Origin: Pedobacter endophyticus
GTDB taxonomy: Bacteria; Bacteroidota; Bacteroidia; Sphingobacteriales; Sphingobacteriaceae
Assembly (NCBI RefSeq): GCF_015679185.1
Contig: NZ_CP064939.1
Coordinates: 4,712,001 to 4,776,000, forward strand
Direction of reading: 5' to 3'
Length of the DNA stretch: 64,000 bases
In this document: piece by piece, positions 43,584-52,149 of the stretch
Layout: every line of letters begins with the position of its first letter
Numbering within the stretch: the stretch's first letter is position 1
Program-made: the position numbers and the translations under genes
Notes under the pieces: model-generated
The model's input: only the letters and a program-made list of their open reading frames with translations
Databases searched by the model: none
Told to the model about the DNA's origin: nothing

Positions 43584-43602
43584 TCGTAGCGAGACGCTAC
43601 GA
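43584..43602. repeat. palindrome TCGTAGCGAGACGCTACGA, copy 2
   Basis: Identical to the element at 43492; it ends 17 bp after the miaA stop and might serve as 3' structure for that transcript. Confidence 0.9.
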
Positions 43603-43619
43603 TGAGTAGGTTTTTGTTT

Positions 43620-44525
43620 CTAAACCAAACGTTCAATAAACTCAATAATCTTATCGCGTTCATCTGGCTCAAACCAATGAATTTCTTCGTCTTTCCGAAA
43701 CCAGGTTAACTGGCGTTTGGCAAAGCGGCGGGTGTTCTGTTTTATCGCAGAAACTGCATCATCGAAAGATATTTTCTCATTCAAAAAGTCGAACAGTTCG
43801 CTGTAACCTACGGTGTTTAAGGCATTATACTTTTTAAAAGGCAACAACGACTTTACTTCTTCAAGTAAACCATTTTCTACCATTTGGTCAACACGCTTAT
43901 TTATTCGATCGTACAACACAGCTCTGTCGGTGTTTAAGCCAATTTTGATTACATTGAAAGGGCGCTTCTTTTTGGTAGATGACAGCATGGAAGACAATTT
44001 TCTTCCGGTCGATAGAAAAACCTCAAGGCCCCTGATCATCCTTTGCGGATTATTTTGGTCTACTTTGGCAAAATATTCCGGGTCCAGTTCTTCAAGCTGC
44101 ATTTGGATGGCGGAGATGCCCTCTTCCTCAAACTGTTTGTTCAGCTTTTCGCGGATAGATAAATCTATTTCCGGCATTTCATCCAATCCGTTAATGAGTG
44201 CGTTAACATAAAGCCCCGATCCGCCAACCATAATCGCTGTTTGGTGTGTCTTAAAGATCTCATCCAATACTTTTAGCCCTTCTTGCTCAAAATCGCCTGT
44301 GCTAAAAAGCTGTTCAACAGCATGCGAATTGATGAAGTGGTGTTTGGCAGCAGCGAGCTCAAACTGATCTGGCTTGGCCGTGCCGATTTCCATTTCCTTA
44401 AAAAATTGGCGAGAATCTGCAGAGATAATCTCTGTGCCGAAATGCTGAGCCAACGCTATTGCCAGGGCCGTTTTGCCAATGGCCGTCGGACCAACAATGG
44501 CGATCAAGGTTTTTTGTTGAGGCAT
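43620..44525 (-). CDS. miaA: tRNA dimethylallyltransferase
   Basis: The frame opens at 44558; the ATG at 44525 gives MPQQKTLIAIVGPTAIGKT, the usual N-terminus, 301 residues. P-loop GPTAIGKT, SADSRQFFKEMEIGTAKP (substrate tRNA/DMAPP site) and VGGSGLYVNALINGLD are all present; C-terminal NTRRFAKRQLTWFR is typical. MiaA adds dimethylallyl to N6 of A37 in tRNAs reading UNN codons. Confidence 0.96.
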   Translation of the reverse strand: MPQQKTLIAIVGPTAIGKTALAIALAQHFGTEIISADSRQFFKEMEIGTAKPDQFELAAAKHHFINSHAVEQLFSTGDFEQEGLKVLDEIFKTHQTAIMVGGSGLYVNALINGLDEMPEIDLSIREKLNKQFEEEGISAIQMQLEELDPEYFAKVDQNNPQRMIRGLEVFLSTGRKLSSMLSSTKKKRPFNVIKIGLNTDRAVLYDRINKRVDQMVENGLLEEVKSLLPFKKYNALNTVGYSELFDFLNEKISFDDAVSAIKQNTRRFAKRQLTWFRKDEEIHWFEPDERDKIIEFIERLV

Positions 44526-44540
44526 GCGCAAAGGTATATA

Positions 44541-44578
44541 AAAAACAAAAGCCGTCAATTTAAAGGTTGACAGCTTTT
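44541..44578 (-). terminator. terminator of the pRiA4b ORF-3-like gene
   Basis: Hairpin arms AAAAGCCGTCAA and TTGACAGCTTTT; read on the minus strand the stem is followed by a T-rich tract. It sits between the two minus-strand genes and just before the miaA start. Confidence 0.7.
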
Positions 44579-44597
44579 TTGATCTTGTATGTTTTAA

Positions 44598-45242
44598 TTA
44601 ATAGTCGTCTTTTTGACTGTCATCATCAAAATTATCATCATCAGAGAACTCATCGCCAAACTCGTCGTCACTTTCCTCGTCCTCATCTCTTTCTTCTTCG
44701 TTGATACCCATTTCGCCCATGGCCTCCAGTTCATCGGTGTCTTCAGGAACGAAATTCATTTCATTCAGGAAATCGAATTCGCCGGCTGATGCGGCAGCGC
44801 CACGTGGATCGACAGCTGTAGGGCTATTCTGTTCCATAATTTTTGGTGCTTCGCCCATGCTTTTGGCCAAAAACGGGTATTCAATATTAGGGTCGGCATC
44901 TAAAATGATCTTCACTAACTCTACGTGAAAATCGTACGGACGGTCGAAATTGTAGGTATAATAGAATTTTTGATGTGGATCTTCGATAAAACCACTTAAT
45001 TTTGATTTTTCCATCAAAACCACTCTGTCTTTTTTGCGTTCGCTTGGCAAATAAGCAATTTCATCGCCTTTTAACCAATTATCAGTACTCACATAAAACG
45101 ATGAAGACTTCTCGGCGTTATAACCTGTCGATTTGTGGATTGCCCTGTGCAAATCCTCAAAAGTTTGGTTCGATTTAATGTCGATCTCCCTCACAACATC
45201 GTCAAAATCTTCGAAAGTAATTTTAAATTTATAAATAGCCAT
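44598..45242 (-). CDS. pRiA4b ORF-3-like protein with acidic tail
   Basis: 214 residues. The N-terminal 130 residues (MAIYKFKITFEDFDDVVREI, FEDLHRAIHKSTGY) match the plasmid pRiA4b ORF-3 family (PF07929-like), which has a ubiquitin-like beta-grasp look. The last 60 residues are almost all Asp/Glu (DEDEESDDEFGDEFSDDDNF). Databases often attach 'IS1096 passenger' to this family, but there is no transposon here. The molecular function is unknown. Confidence 0.8.
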   Translation of the reverse strand: MAIYKFKITFEDFDDVVREIDIKSNQTFEDLHRAIHKSTGYNAEKSSSFYVSTDNWLKGDEIAYLPSERKKDRVVLMEKSKLSGFIEDPHQKFYYTYNFDRPYDFHVELVKIILDADPNIEYPFLAKSMGEAPKIMEQNSPTAVDPRGAAASAGEFDFLNEMNFVPEDTDELEAMGEMGINEEERDEDEESDDEFGDEFSDDDNFDDDSQKDDY

Positions 45243-45341
45243 TATTGTATTTTGGAACCGTAAAAATAAAGTTAATTTGTTTTACCACAAACATCAAAAT
45301 GCCCCAATTTGTTGCCTTAATTCAATGTATTGGCAATTAAA

Positions 45342-46748
45342 TTATTTATTAACAGGATTTAATCCCATTTGTTTTGCTTGATTTAGCATAAAATCGAACG
45401 CTTCTTGAAAGTCGTTTGTAATCTCGCCTTCTAATATTGCCTCTCTAATTGCATTCTTGATCAGGCCGACTTCTTTCCCAGCCGCAAGGCCAAAAGTTTC
45501 CATAATATCGTTTCCCGAAATGGGTGGTTGCCAGTTTCTGATCTTATCGCGTTCTTCAACATCTTTTAGTTTTTGTTTAACCAGTTCGAAGTTGCGCCTG
45601 TATTTCGTTTTTTTATATTCGTTTTTTGTTGTTACATCAGCATTGCAAAGTAGCATTAAGCTATCAATCTCCTCGCCAGCGTCGAAAAGCAATCGCCTCA
45701 CGGCAGAATCGGTAACCGTTTCCTGTGCCAGCACAATTGGCCGTAGGTGCAGTTGAACTAGCTTTTGTACGTATTTCATCTTCTCATTTAAGGGAAGTTT
45801 GAGCTGCGCAAATATCTTCGGAACCATCCTCGCGCCTCTGTCTTCGTGGCCGTGAAAAGTCCAGCCATGGCTTTCGTCGAAACGCTTGGTGGCTGGTTTG
45901 GCAATATCGTGTAAAATCGCCGCCCACCTTAGCCACAAGTCATCGGTTGTTTCGCAGATGTTATCTAAAACCTCTAGCGTGTGGTAAAAATTATCTTTAT
46001 GGCCTTTTCCCTTGATTATTTCTACACCATAAAGCTGCGTCATTTGAGGAAAGATAATGTGCAATAATCCAGTGTCGAAAAGAAGCTTAAAGCCTATTGA
46101 GGGCTTCGGCGATAAAATAATTTTATTTAATTCATCTGTGATCCGTTCTTTAGATACGATTGTGATGCGCTGTTTCTGCGTTTTTATTGCTTGTATAGCC
46201 GCTTCATCGATAACGAAGTTTAGCTGTGTGGCAAAACGAATTGCCCTCATCATGCGCAATGGATCATCAGAAAAGGTAATTTCCGGATCGAGCGGCGTCC
46301 TGATTAATTTTTGCTCCAAATCCTTCACGCCTCCAAATGGGTCTAACAGTTCCCCAAAACGATCAGCATTTAGGTTAAGTGCCAGGGCATTTATGGTGAA
46401 ATCTCTTCTTAATTGATCATCTTCAAGTGTACCATCTTCAACAATAGGCTTACGCGAATTAGAACGATAAGACTCTTTTCTGGCGCCAACAAATTCAACT
46501 TCCAAATCTTGAAACTTGATACTTGCCGTTCCGAAGCTTTTAAAAACAGCCACCTTGGTACCCAGCTTGCGACCAACGGCCTCGGCGTAATCTATTCCGC
46601 TGCCAACCACCACAACGTCAATATCTTTAGACGGTCTGTTCAGAAATAAATCGCGAACAAAGCCACCGATAACATAGGCTTCGGTTTGATGTTTGTCGGC
46701 TACCGACGATAAGGTTTTAAAAATCGGATTCTGAAGATATTGTTGCAT
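45342..46748 (-). CDS. cca: CCA-adding tRNA nucleotidyltransferase with HD domain
   Basis: 468 residues. Class II nucleotidyltransferase head with GGFVRDLFLNRPSKDIDVVV (Gly pair plus DxD), RRDFTINAL and DPLRMMRAIRFA (flexible loop and RNA-binding region), then an HD phosphohydrolase domain with HDIAKPATKR. It adds or repairs the 3' CCA of tRNAs; most tRNA genes in this window lack an encoded CCA, so such an enzyme is required. The poly(A) polymerase alternative is unlikely given the HD domain and phylum. Confidence 0.92.
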   Translation of the reverse strand: MQQYLQNPIFKTLSSVADKHQTEAYVIGGFVRDLFLNRPSKDIDVVVVGSGIDYAEAVGRKLGTKVAVFKSFGTASIKFQDLEVEFVGARKESYRSNSRKPIVEDGTLEDDQLRRDFTINALALNLNADRFGELLDPFGGVKDLEQKLIRTPLDPEITFSDDPLRMMRAIRFATQLNFVIDEAAIQAIKTQKQRITIVSKERITDELNKIILSPKPSIGFKLLFDTGLLHIIFPQMTQLYGVEIIKGKGHKDNFYHTLEVLDNICETTDDLWLRWAAILHDIAKPATKRFDESHGWTFHGHEDRGARMVPKIFAQLKLPLNEKMKYVQKLVQLHLRPIVLAQETVTDSAVRRLLFDAGEEIDSLMLLCNADVTTKNEYKKTKYRRNFELVKQKLKDVEERDKIRNWQPPISGNDIMETFGLAAGKEVGLIKNAIREAILEGEITNDFQEAFDFMLNQAKQMGLNPVNK

Positions 46749-46765
46749 GAGGTATATAAAAAGCT

Positions 46766-46852
46766 GTCATGCTAAAGAAAGAAGGATCTGCAAGCGATGA
46801 ACACCTGCCCATCCGCAACAGGCGGGGATTCTTCGTGCCTCAGAATGACAAT
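46766..46852. repeat. compound inverted repeat upstream of cca
   Basis: Outer arms TGTCATGCT... and ...CAGAATGACA enclose inner arms CCTGCC / GGCGGG. Contains GAAGGATCTGCAAGCGATG, also seen in related form near 37484. A member of the TGTCATCCTGAG repeat type. Confidence 0.65.
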
Positions 46853-47015
46853 TGGGAAGCAAAAATAAGAAAAACATTTAGTGAATGTCGCCACGGAAAC
46901 TCCGAATCCACGAAAAGAAAGGGAAAGAATGGGGGAAATGTGGAATTGGTGTAATGTTGAAATTATTTTTTTGCCCTTTTATCTTTCGACTCCGCACTTC
47001 CAGCCCCAAACTCAA

Positions 47016-47582
47016 TCACTTACGGATAAACTCAAACTGGCCGCCCGGTGCAAGCTTCATTATCGTAGATGGTTTCCTGGAATTTCTGTTTTCTTGTTCA
47101 AAGTCGACAACATAATCAACGCCTGCAATAATTTCGGGATCAATGTCATCAAAAAATTTCGGAGATGGCTTACCGCTGATGTTTGCAGAAGTAGAAACAA
47201 TCGGCTTCCGGAATCTTTGAACAAGTGGCGTGCAAAAATCGTGTTTTACAATTCTTACGCCAACGCTACCATCTTCATTAATTACGTTTTGAGCTAAATT
47301 TTTTGCACCTGGAAAAACCAGCGTCAGGGGATTTTCTGCGTATTCGATTAAATCGTAGGCCACTTCAGGTATTTCGCTGATATAACTCTGCAATTTGCTG
47401 TCTACATCCAATAAAATAATGAGGCTCTTTTCTGCGGGCCGATTTTTGATTTTGAGCAGTTTTTCAACCGCATCAACGTTCGTTGCATCGCATCCTAAAC
47501 CCCAGATGGTATCAGTTGGGTAAAGGATCACACCGCCACCCTTTAAAACATCAAAAGCCTTGTTAATTTCGTCTCTTAGCAT
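47016..47582 (-). CDS. tsaC: L-threonylcarbamoyladenylate synthase (Sua5/YrdC/YwlC type)
   Basis: 188 residues, single YrdC domain without the Sua5 C-terminal extension. GGVILYPTDTIWGLGCDATN and KIKNRPAEKSLIILL are the nucleotide and threonine site motifs, and VSTSANISGKPSP is the family signature. The enzyme makes threonylcarbamoyl-AMP from Thr, bicarbonate and ATP, the first step of the t6A37 modification of ANN-decoding tRNAs. Close to two other tRNA-maturation genes, miaA and cca. Confidence 0.94.
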   Translation of the reverse strand: MLRDEINKAFDVLKGGGVILYPTDTIWGLGCDATNVDAVEKLLKIKNRPAEKSLIILLDVDSKLQSYISEIPEVAYDLIEYAENPLTLVFPGAKNLAQNVINEDGSVGVRIVKHDFCTPLVQRFRKPIVSTSANISGKPSPKFFDDIDPEIIAGVDYVVDFEQENRNSRKPSTIMKLAPGGQFEFIRK

Positions 47583-47675
47583 GCTACAAAGGTATTTATA
47601 AATGGGAAGTTAAATAATGTTAATGTTTAAAAAGATCACTTTCATCCAATTATCTTTAGGTAAAATCTAAATCAA

Positions 47676-48434
47676 ATGAAGAAAATACACGTGCTCATAA
47701 CCCTATTAAGCTTATTGAACTTTGCTTTCGCTCAAAAGAAGGCCACCCTACATTATCAATTATGCCAGGATATTTATGGCCGAAATGACAAATCCTCACT
47801 ACAGCAATATTATCAAAATGGAAAATCGCTAGAACTGCCAATAATTAGTGATGTGAAAAGTGATACCGTTGTTGACGGGTTGACTACAAATATTAAACAG
47901 ATAATAAGGGTTGATAGAAACAGACTTCCATTTATTTTAAAAACAGCAGAGCGCAAAAGTTTAATTTATGCGAAGGAAATATGGACTAAACCTACACAAC
48001 TGGTGACTGATACGTTTAACAAATTTAAGTGGAAGATATTGAATGAAACAAAAAACATTGGCAACGTGAATTGTACCAAAGCCGAAACATATTTCAGAGG
48101 ACGTAATTATGTGGCTTGGTTTAAAAAAGATAGCAATATTCAAACTGGGCCATGGAAATTTGGTGGCTTACCGGGGATTATTTATGAAGTACAGGATACA
48201 GACGGCATGTTTAAGTATGAATTAACTGGTATTGAATTGGTGGATAGTTTTCCAATTGAACTCAAGACGCCAGAAGGTTATAAAGACAATTTGATAATTA
48301 CTCATGGCGAATTTATGGCGCTATGGAAAGCAAATAAAATTGAACTCGAAAAGGACAACGATAAAGTTGAATATACTTTCACTGGATCGAACACAATAAA
48401 AACCCATGTCGCACCAATACAAGAATTATATTGA
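47676..48434 (+). CDS. GLPGLI family protein
   Basis: 252 residues with a signal peptide ending in FAFAQ. The family hallmark is clear: GPWKFGGLPGIIYEVQD at about residues 160-176. Two Cys (LCQDIYG and NVNCTKAE) could form a disulfide. GLPGLI proteins are secreted, found only in Bacteroidota, often as paralogues, and have no demonstrated function. It shares its general layout with the DUF4412/GLPGLI-like protein at 12557. Confidence 0.9.
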   Translation: MKKIHVLITLLSLLNFAFAQKKATLHYQLCQDIYGRNDKSSLQQYYQNGKSLELPIISDVKSDTVVDGLTTNIKQIIRVDRNRLPFILKTAERKSLIYAKEIWTKPTQLVTDTFNKFKWKILNETKNIGNVNCTKAETYFRGRNYVAWFKKDSNIQTGPWKFGGLPGIIYEVQDTDGMFKYELTGIELVDSFPIELKTPEGYKDNLIITHGEFMALWKANKIELEKDNDKVEYTFTGSNTIKTHVAPIQELY

Positions 48435-48593
48435 TTTTGTAAAATATTTATAATGAGTGACTAAGGTTGAAACAATATCAGCCAGCAAACCGTTTTAGGT
48501 TTAAAACAGATTTGTAAAATTTGTATCGGTTATCTTATTTTCCGTTCCAAAATTGCTATATTTATTACAGGTTATTTAAAATAAAAACACACA

Positions 48594-49148
48594 ATGAAAA
48601 CAACAAAAAGAATATTAATGCTACTTACTGTTGTATTGGCATTAGCAGGGTGCTCTACCCTTCGTACCGCTTCGGATTATGACAAAACAGCGGACTTGAA
48701 CAGCTACAAAACGTACAATTTTTACGATAAGGGAATTGCCCGCGTTAAGCTGAACAATCTGGATAAACGCAGGTTAATGGCCGCTGTTGAAACAGAGATG
48801 AATGCTAAAGGATTTACTAAATCTGAAAAGCCAGATATGTTGGTTAACCTGGTAGTAGTTGCCAGAGAGAAAACAGACATTTATGGCCCTGCTTATTATG
48901 GCGGTTGGGGCTGGGGCTGGAGAGGCGGCTGGGGCTCGCCATTTTGGGGCGGACCGAATTACGTTAACCAATATATTGAGGGTACCATCATCATCGATTT
49001 CTTAGATCCTGCGAAAAAAATCTTGTTCTGGCACGGACAGGGCTCAGGATTTAACCTCGATAATTTTAGCAAAAGAGAAGAGCGTTTGAATACTGGTGTT
49101 AAAGAAATCTTGGCTCAGTATCCGCCAAATGCTATAGCAGCGAGGTAA
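48594..49148 (+). CDS. DUF4136 lipoprotein
   Basis: 184 residues. Signal peptide with lipobox ALAGC (Cys20). The DUF4136 domain follows: DLNSYKTYNFYD, KRRLMAAVETEMNAKGF, PDMLVNLVVV, then a Gly/Trp-rich loop (YYGGWGWGWRGGWGSPFWGG) and EGTIIIDFLDPAKKILFWHG. The proteins are outer-membrane lipoproteins of unknown role. TATATTTA at 48557 may be its -7 box. The stop codon is immediately followed by a heptad array. Confidence 0.88.
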   Translation: MKTTKRILMLLTVVLALAGCSTLRTASDYDKTADLNSYKTYNFYDKGIARVKLNNLDKRRLMAAVETEMNAKGFTKSEKPDMLVNLVVVAREKTDIYGPAYYGGWGWGWRGGWGSPFWGGPNYVNQYIEGTIIIDFLDPAKKILFWHGQGSGFNLDNFSKREERLNTGVKEILAQYPPNAIAAR

Positions 49149-49286
49149 AGGTTTAAGGTAAAAGGCGTAAGGTTTAAGGTGTTGGTGTACCTTAAACCCT
49201 ATGCCTTACTTTTATCTAGCCACAAAACAGATTTAAGGCGTTTGCTGGAAGCCTTACGCCCTAGACCTTATACCATACACCCTTTA
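49148..49286. repeat. opposed heptad arrays between convergent genes
   Basis: Left: AAGGTTT, AAGGTAA, (A)AAGGCGT, AAGGTTT, AAGGTGT (49148-49182). Middle: CCTTAAA, CCCTATG, CCTTACT (49190-49210). Right: CCTTACG, CCCTAGA, CCTTATA, CCATACA, CCCTTTA (49252-49286). The core is AAGG or CCTT plus a variable triplet. The right array runs into the dapD stop codon. Confidence 0.82.
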
Positions 49287-50102
49287 AACAGCTACATTAT
49301 TTTCTCTCAACGCATCATTCAGCGAGGTTTTCTTATCTGTACTTTCTTTACGTTTGCCGATAATTAAGGCGCAAGGCACCTGATATTCGCCGGCAGGGAA
49401 CTTTTTGGTATAACTTCCGGGAATAACTACCGAGCGTGCCGGAACAATTCCTTTATATTCAACCGGAGTTGATCCTGTAACATCGATAATTTTAGTTGAT
49501 GCAGTTAAAACCACATTTGCGCCCAATACCGCTTCTCTCTCTACTTTTACGCCCTCAACTACGATAGCTCTCGAACCTAAAAACGCGTCGTCTTCAATAA
49601 TAACAGGAGCGGCTTGCACAGGCTCTAATACGCCTCCAATACCAACGCCGCCACTTAAGTGAACACGCTTGCCTATTTGGGCGCATGAGCCAACAGTTGC
49701 CCAGGTATCAACCATTGTGCCCTCGTCTACATAAGCGCCAATGTTAACGTATGAAGGCATCATAATTACGCCTTTGGCCAAAAACGAACCATAACGTGCG
49801 CTCGCCATTGGTACAACACGTACACCTGTCGATTTATAATCAGTTTTTAAGTCCATTTTATCATGGTAAACAAAAGGGCCGCTTTTAATTTCTTTCATCT
49901 CGCGAATCGGGAAATACAAAATTACCGCTTTCTTTACCCATTCATTAATGCCCCAGGAGTTTAAAACAGGTTCTGCAACACGAATCTCACCCTTATCTAG
50001 CCTTAAAATAACACTTTCAATGGCTTCACAATAGTTGCTGAATTGTAATAGCGTTCTGTCTTCCCAAGCGGCTTCAATTAATTTCTTTAAATCTGAATAC
50101 AT
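49284..50102 (-). CDS. dapD: 2,3,4,5-tetrahydropyridine-2,6-dicarboxylate N-succinyltransferase
   Basis: 272 residues, the standard length. After an N-terminal helical domain, the left-handed beta-helix with hexapeptide repeats is visible (YVNIGAYVDEGTMVDTWATV, GSCAQIGKRVHLSGGVGIGG). It transfers succinyl from succinyl-CoA to tetrahydrodipicolinate in the lysine and meso-diaminopimelate pathway, needed for peptidoglycan. It stands alone and faces the DUF4136 gene tail to tail. Confidence 0.97.
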   Translation of the reverse strand: MYSDLKKLIEAAWEDRTLLQFSNYCEAIESVILRLDKGEIRVAEPVLNSWGINEWVKKAVILYFPIREMKEIKSGPFVYHDKMDLKTDYKSTGVRVVPMASARYGSFLAKGVIMMPSYVNIGAYVDEGTMVDTWATVGSCAQIGKRVHLSGGVGIGGVLEPVQAAPVIIEDDAFLGSRAIVVEGVKVEREAVLGANVVLTASTKIIDVTGSTPVEYKGIVPARSVVIPGSYTKKFPAGEYQVPCALIIGKRKESTDKKTSLNDALRENNVAV

Positions 50103-50260
50103 GATGTTTTAAATTTTACGCAAAATAAATCTTTTTTTGCTTATTAAAGGTTCAATTGTTTAAATTGTTTGTTTAAATGAGGTTAATTGACTGAATCGTT
50201 TAGCCATTTCTGCAATTAGCCAACTTAAAAATTAAGCTAAATGCGTATTTTTGAAGCTGT

Positions 50261-50665
50261 ATGAAAGAGACAGAGAAACTTAGGATAGACAAGTATTTGT
50301 GGGCAATAAGATTATTTAAAACCCGAAGCCTTGCAACGGAAGCATGCAAAGCGGGACGTGTGAAGCTTAAAGGACAAAATATTAAGCCATCTGCAATAGT
50401 TAAAATTGGCGATGTTTATCAAATTTCTAAGGGAATAGAGAAGAAAGTAATCGAAGTTGTCGATTTCTCATACAATAGAACCGACTCGCCAACTGCGCTA
50501 ACAAAATATAAAGACCTTACACCTGTTGAAGAAACACATGCATTTAAATCGGCATTTCATGCTCCAACGTTAAAAAGAGACAGGGGATCGGGTAGGCCGA
50601 CCAAAAAAGATCGCAGGGAAACAGACGACTTAATTAGCGGCATGTTCGAAGAGGAAGATGATTAG
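50261..50665 (+). CDS. S4-domain RNA-binding protein, Hsp15-like
   Basis: 134 residues. N-terminal S4 domain: RIDKYLWAIRLFKTRSLATE, ACKAGRVKLKGQNIKPS; then a basic and an acidic C-terminal tail (KRDRGSGRPTKKDRRETDD). HslR/Hsp15 binds free 50S subunits carrying nascent chains, and this is the nearest characterised relative. TATTTTTG at 50246 is a fitting -7 box only 8 bp before the start, so the mRNA may be nearly leaderless. Its TAG shares TTAG with the stop of the facing gene. Confidence 0.88.
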   Translation: MKETEKLRIDKYLWAIRLFKTRSLATEACKAGRVKLKGQNIKPSAIVKIGDVYQISKGIEKKVIEVVDFSYNRTDSPTALTKYKDLTPVEETHAFKSAFHAPTLKRDRGSGRPTKKDRRETDDLISGMFEEEDD

Positions 50666-50731
50666 TCCTTAGTCGGAAGTCTTAAGTCAGTAGTCGACTC
50701 ACGACTGAGGACTATCGACTGGAGACTAAAA
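50662..50731. repeat. 5 + 5 opposed heptad array inside a coding end
   Basis: TTAGTCC, TTAGTCG, GAAGTCT, TAAGTCA, GTAGTCG followed at once by ACTCACG, ACTGAGG, ACTATCG, ACTGGAG, ACTAAAA. The fixed cores AGTC and GACT are complementary, and the variable triplets facing each other are not. All 70 bp also encode the C-terminal 22 residues of the EcsC-family protein. Confidence 0.88.
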
Positions 50732-51435
50732 TACCTCATTCGATAACTCATCATAGCGGTTTTACCCAGTTTTTCAATCAGTTTATAGTTGGCCACAGCG
50801 CCCACGGCTGCACCCACAAAAGGAAGCATTTGCGCCAGCTTGGCCAGGTCGATATAATCGCGGTATTGTTGTTGAAACGTTAGCCAATCAAACTCATCGA
50901 TATTGGTGGGCAGTTGATGCGCCTTGTTGTCCCAATCCTGCATTTTGTTAAATACCGCATGGCTTTCTTTCTTGCTCGAAAAAGCCAATTGAAATACATG
51001 TAAAATGTACAGCCGTTCGCGATAATCCTTCACATCGTAACCATAAACTGCGGCAATGTCGAAAAGCATTTTCATCTTTATACCGAGCAGCAACGGAAAA
51101 TCGGCCATGCTCATTAAGAAGCCGCCTGCGCCCGTGATTCCGCCTTCGGCAGCGCCGGTTTTTTTATAGTTCTCTATCTTTTGTTTAATCAGTGCCTCAC
51201 GATGCATAAAAGTTAAATCGGCAATAGGCTTTGAGGTTGTAAACGTCGAGCCAAAAAGCACAGCTTTAACCATTTGCTTTATTGCTGTGGTGATGGCATT
51301 GTGCACTTTATCGGGGATATAGCTGTTAATTTTCCGCTGAACATTGTCGGTTACCTTATTAAACAGCGAGGGCTTCTGCAAGAGTTTAAATTTCCAAAAA
51401 TCCAGTTCGCTTATGATTTTCTGTTCGTAGGTCAT
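50662..51435 (-). CDS. EcsC family protein
   Basis: The frame opens at 51510, but ATG 51435 (MTYEQKIISELDFWKFKL) gives the family-like N-terminus; 257 residues. Central hydrophobic, Gly-rich segments (AAEGGITGAGGFLMSMADFPLLLGIKMK, MLPFVGAAVGAVANYKL) match the EcsC family, a group of membrane-associated proteins of unknown activity. The last 22 residues (about SLQSIVLSREST to LPTKD) are encoded by the heptad array and so are unlikely to be ancestral. The stop overlaps that of the S4 gene. Confidence 0.82.
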   Translation of the reverse strand: MTYEQKIISELDFWKFKLLQKPSLFNKVTDNVQRKINSYIPDKVHNAITTAIKQMVKAVLFGSTFTTSKPIADLTFMHREALIKQKIENYKKTGAAEGGITGAGGFLMSMADFPLLLGIKMKMLFDIAAVYGYDVKDYRERLYILHVFQLAFSSKKESHAVFNKMQDWDNKAHQLPTNIDEFDWLTFQQQYRDYIDLAKLAQMLPFVGAAVGAVANYKLIEKLGKTAMMSYRMRYFSLQSIVLSRESTTDLRLPTKD

Positions 51436-51504
51436 GAATTTTTTACTGCAAAAATTATTCCTTAATTGAGGTGTTAACTCACAGCTATCATTGAGCAGGG
51501 ATAA

Positions 51505-51595
51505 TACCAATTACCAGTTACCAATTAGCAGTTAACCAATTATCAGTTAACCAATTCACCGATTAACCAACCCAACAACTATCCAATCTAGCCAT
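51505..51595. repeat. degenerate 7/8-nt array, CAATTAC/CAGTTAC type
   Basis: ACCAATT, ACCAGTT, ACCAATT, AGCAGTT in 7-nt register, then 8-nt units AACCAATT, ATCAGTT, AACCAATT, CACCGATT and weaker copies. Fills the gap between the guaD and EcsC genes. Confidence 0.75.
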
Positions 51596-51603
51596 TAAGT
51601 AAT

Positions 51604-52083
51604 TTATTCAATTTCAAAAGGCGATTTTTCCCAAAGCTTAAATGCTTTCAAGGCCTCGTTTCTCATTAATTGTACAACTGGCAGGGCTCGTTTTTCCAGA
51701 GGCTTGTCCAGTTCTTCGTAAATAAGCTTGTCGCTAAATCCAACTTCCTCGGCATCCGCTTTGGTGTTGGCGTAATAAATAGTTCCAATCTTGGCCCAGT
51801 AAATAGCACCGAGGCACATGGGGCAAGGTTCGCAGCTGGTATAAATTACACATCCTGTTAAATCGAAAGTATTTAATTGTGCACAGGCGAGCCTAATGGC
51901 CGAAACTTCCGCGTGGGCGGTGGGATCGTTGTTTAAGGCCACTTTATTCGCCGAACCGGCAATAAACTGCCCGTCTTTTACAATTACCGCTCCAAACGGT
52001 CCGCCGTTGCCAGTTTGGAGGTTTTCGAAAGATAGCGCTATGGCCATTTCCATAAATTGCTGATGTTGCTCCTTGTTTTCCAT
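51604..52083 (-). CDS. guaD: guanine deaminase (cytidine-deaminase-like, GuaD type)
   Basis: 159 residues. Zinc site HAE (His57, Glu59 as proton shuttle) and PCPMC (Cys87, Cys90), the cytidine/deoxycytidylate deaminase fold. NGGPFGAVIVKDG, NDPTAHAEVSAIR, YTSCEPCPMCLGAIYWA and the C-terminal DKLIYEELDKPLEKR closely match Bacillus subtilis GuaD rather than the tRNA editing enzyme TadA. It converts guanine to xanthine. Single gene. Confidence 0.88.
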   Translation of the reverse strand: MENKEQHQQFMEMAIALSFENLQTGNGGPFGAVIVKDGQFIAGSANKVALNNDPTAHAEVSAIRLACAQLNTFDLTGCVIYTSCEPCPMCLGAIYWAKIGTIYYANTKADAEEVGFSDKLIYEELDKPLEKRALPVVQLMRNEALKAFKLWEKSPFEIE

Positions 52084-52097
52084 TGTAAAAAGGAGCG

Positions 52098-52127
52098 CAA
52101 AAAAAATGCCCCGATTACTCGGGGCAT
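52098..52127 (-). terminator. terminator after the OmpH gene
   Basis: Perfect stem ATGCCCCGA / TCGGGGCAT with a 4-nt loop; on the minus strand it is followed by a run of T. Lies between the OmpH gene and guaD. Confidence 0.92.
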
Positions 52128-52149
52128 CCAGTTTATATCTTTTTAAGGC

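Larger units (their letters stand above)
43255..43619. other. 365-bp intergenic region with two identical palindromes
   Basis: No gene. It holds CCCGATACTCGGG near 43327 and the 19-bp element TCGTAGCGAGACGCTACGA at 43492-43510 and again at 43584-43602. The minus-strand miaA gene ends at its right border. Confidence 0.7.

Noticed and set aside
44598..45242. IS1096 passenger gene as a sign of a transposon
   Set aside because: The name is a database label for the pRiA4b ORF-3 family; no transposase or terminal repeats here.
49179..49367. 62-codon gene on plus strand
   Set aside because: Runs through heptad arrays and antisense to the dapD end.
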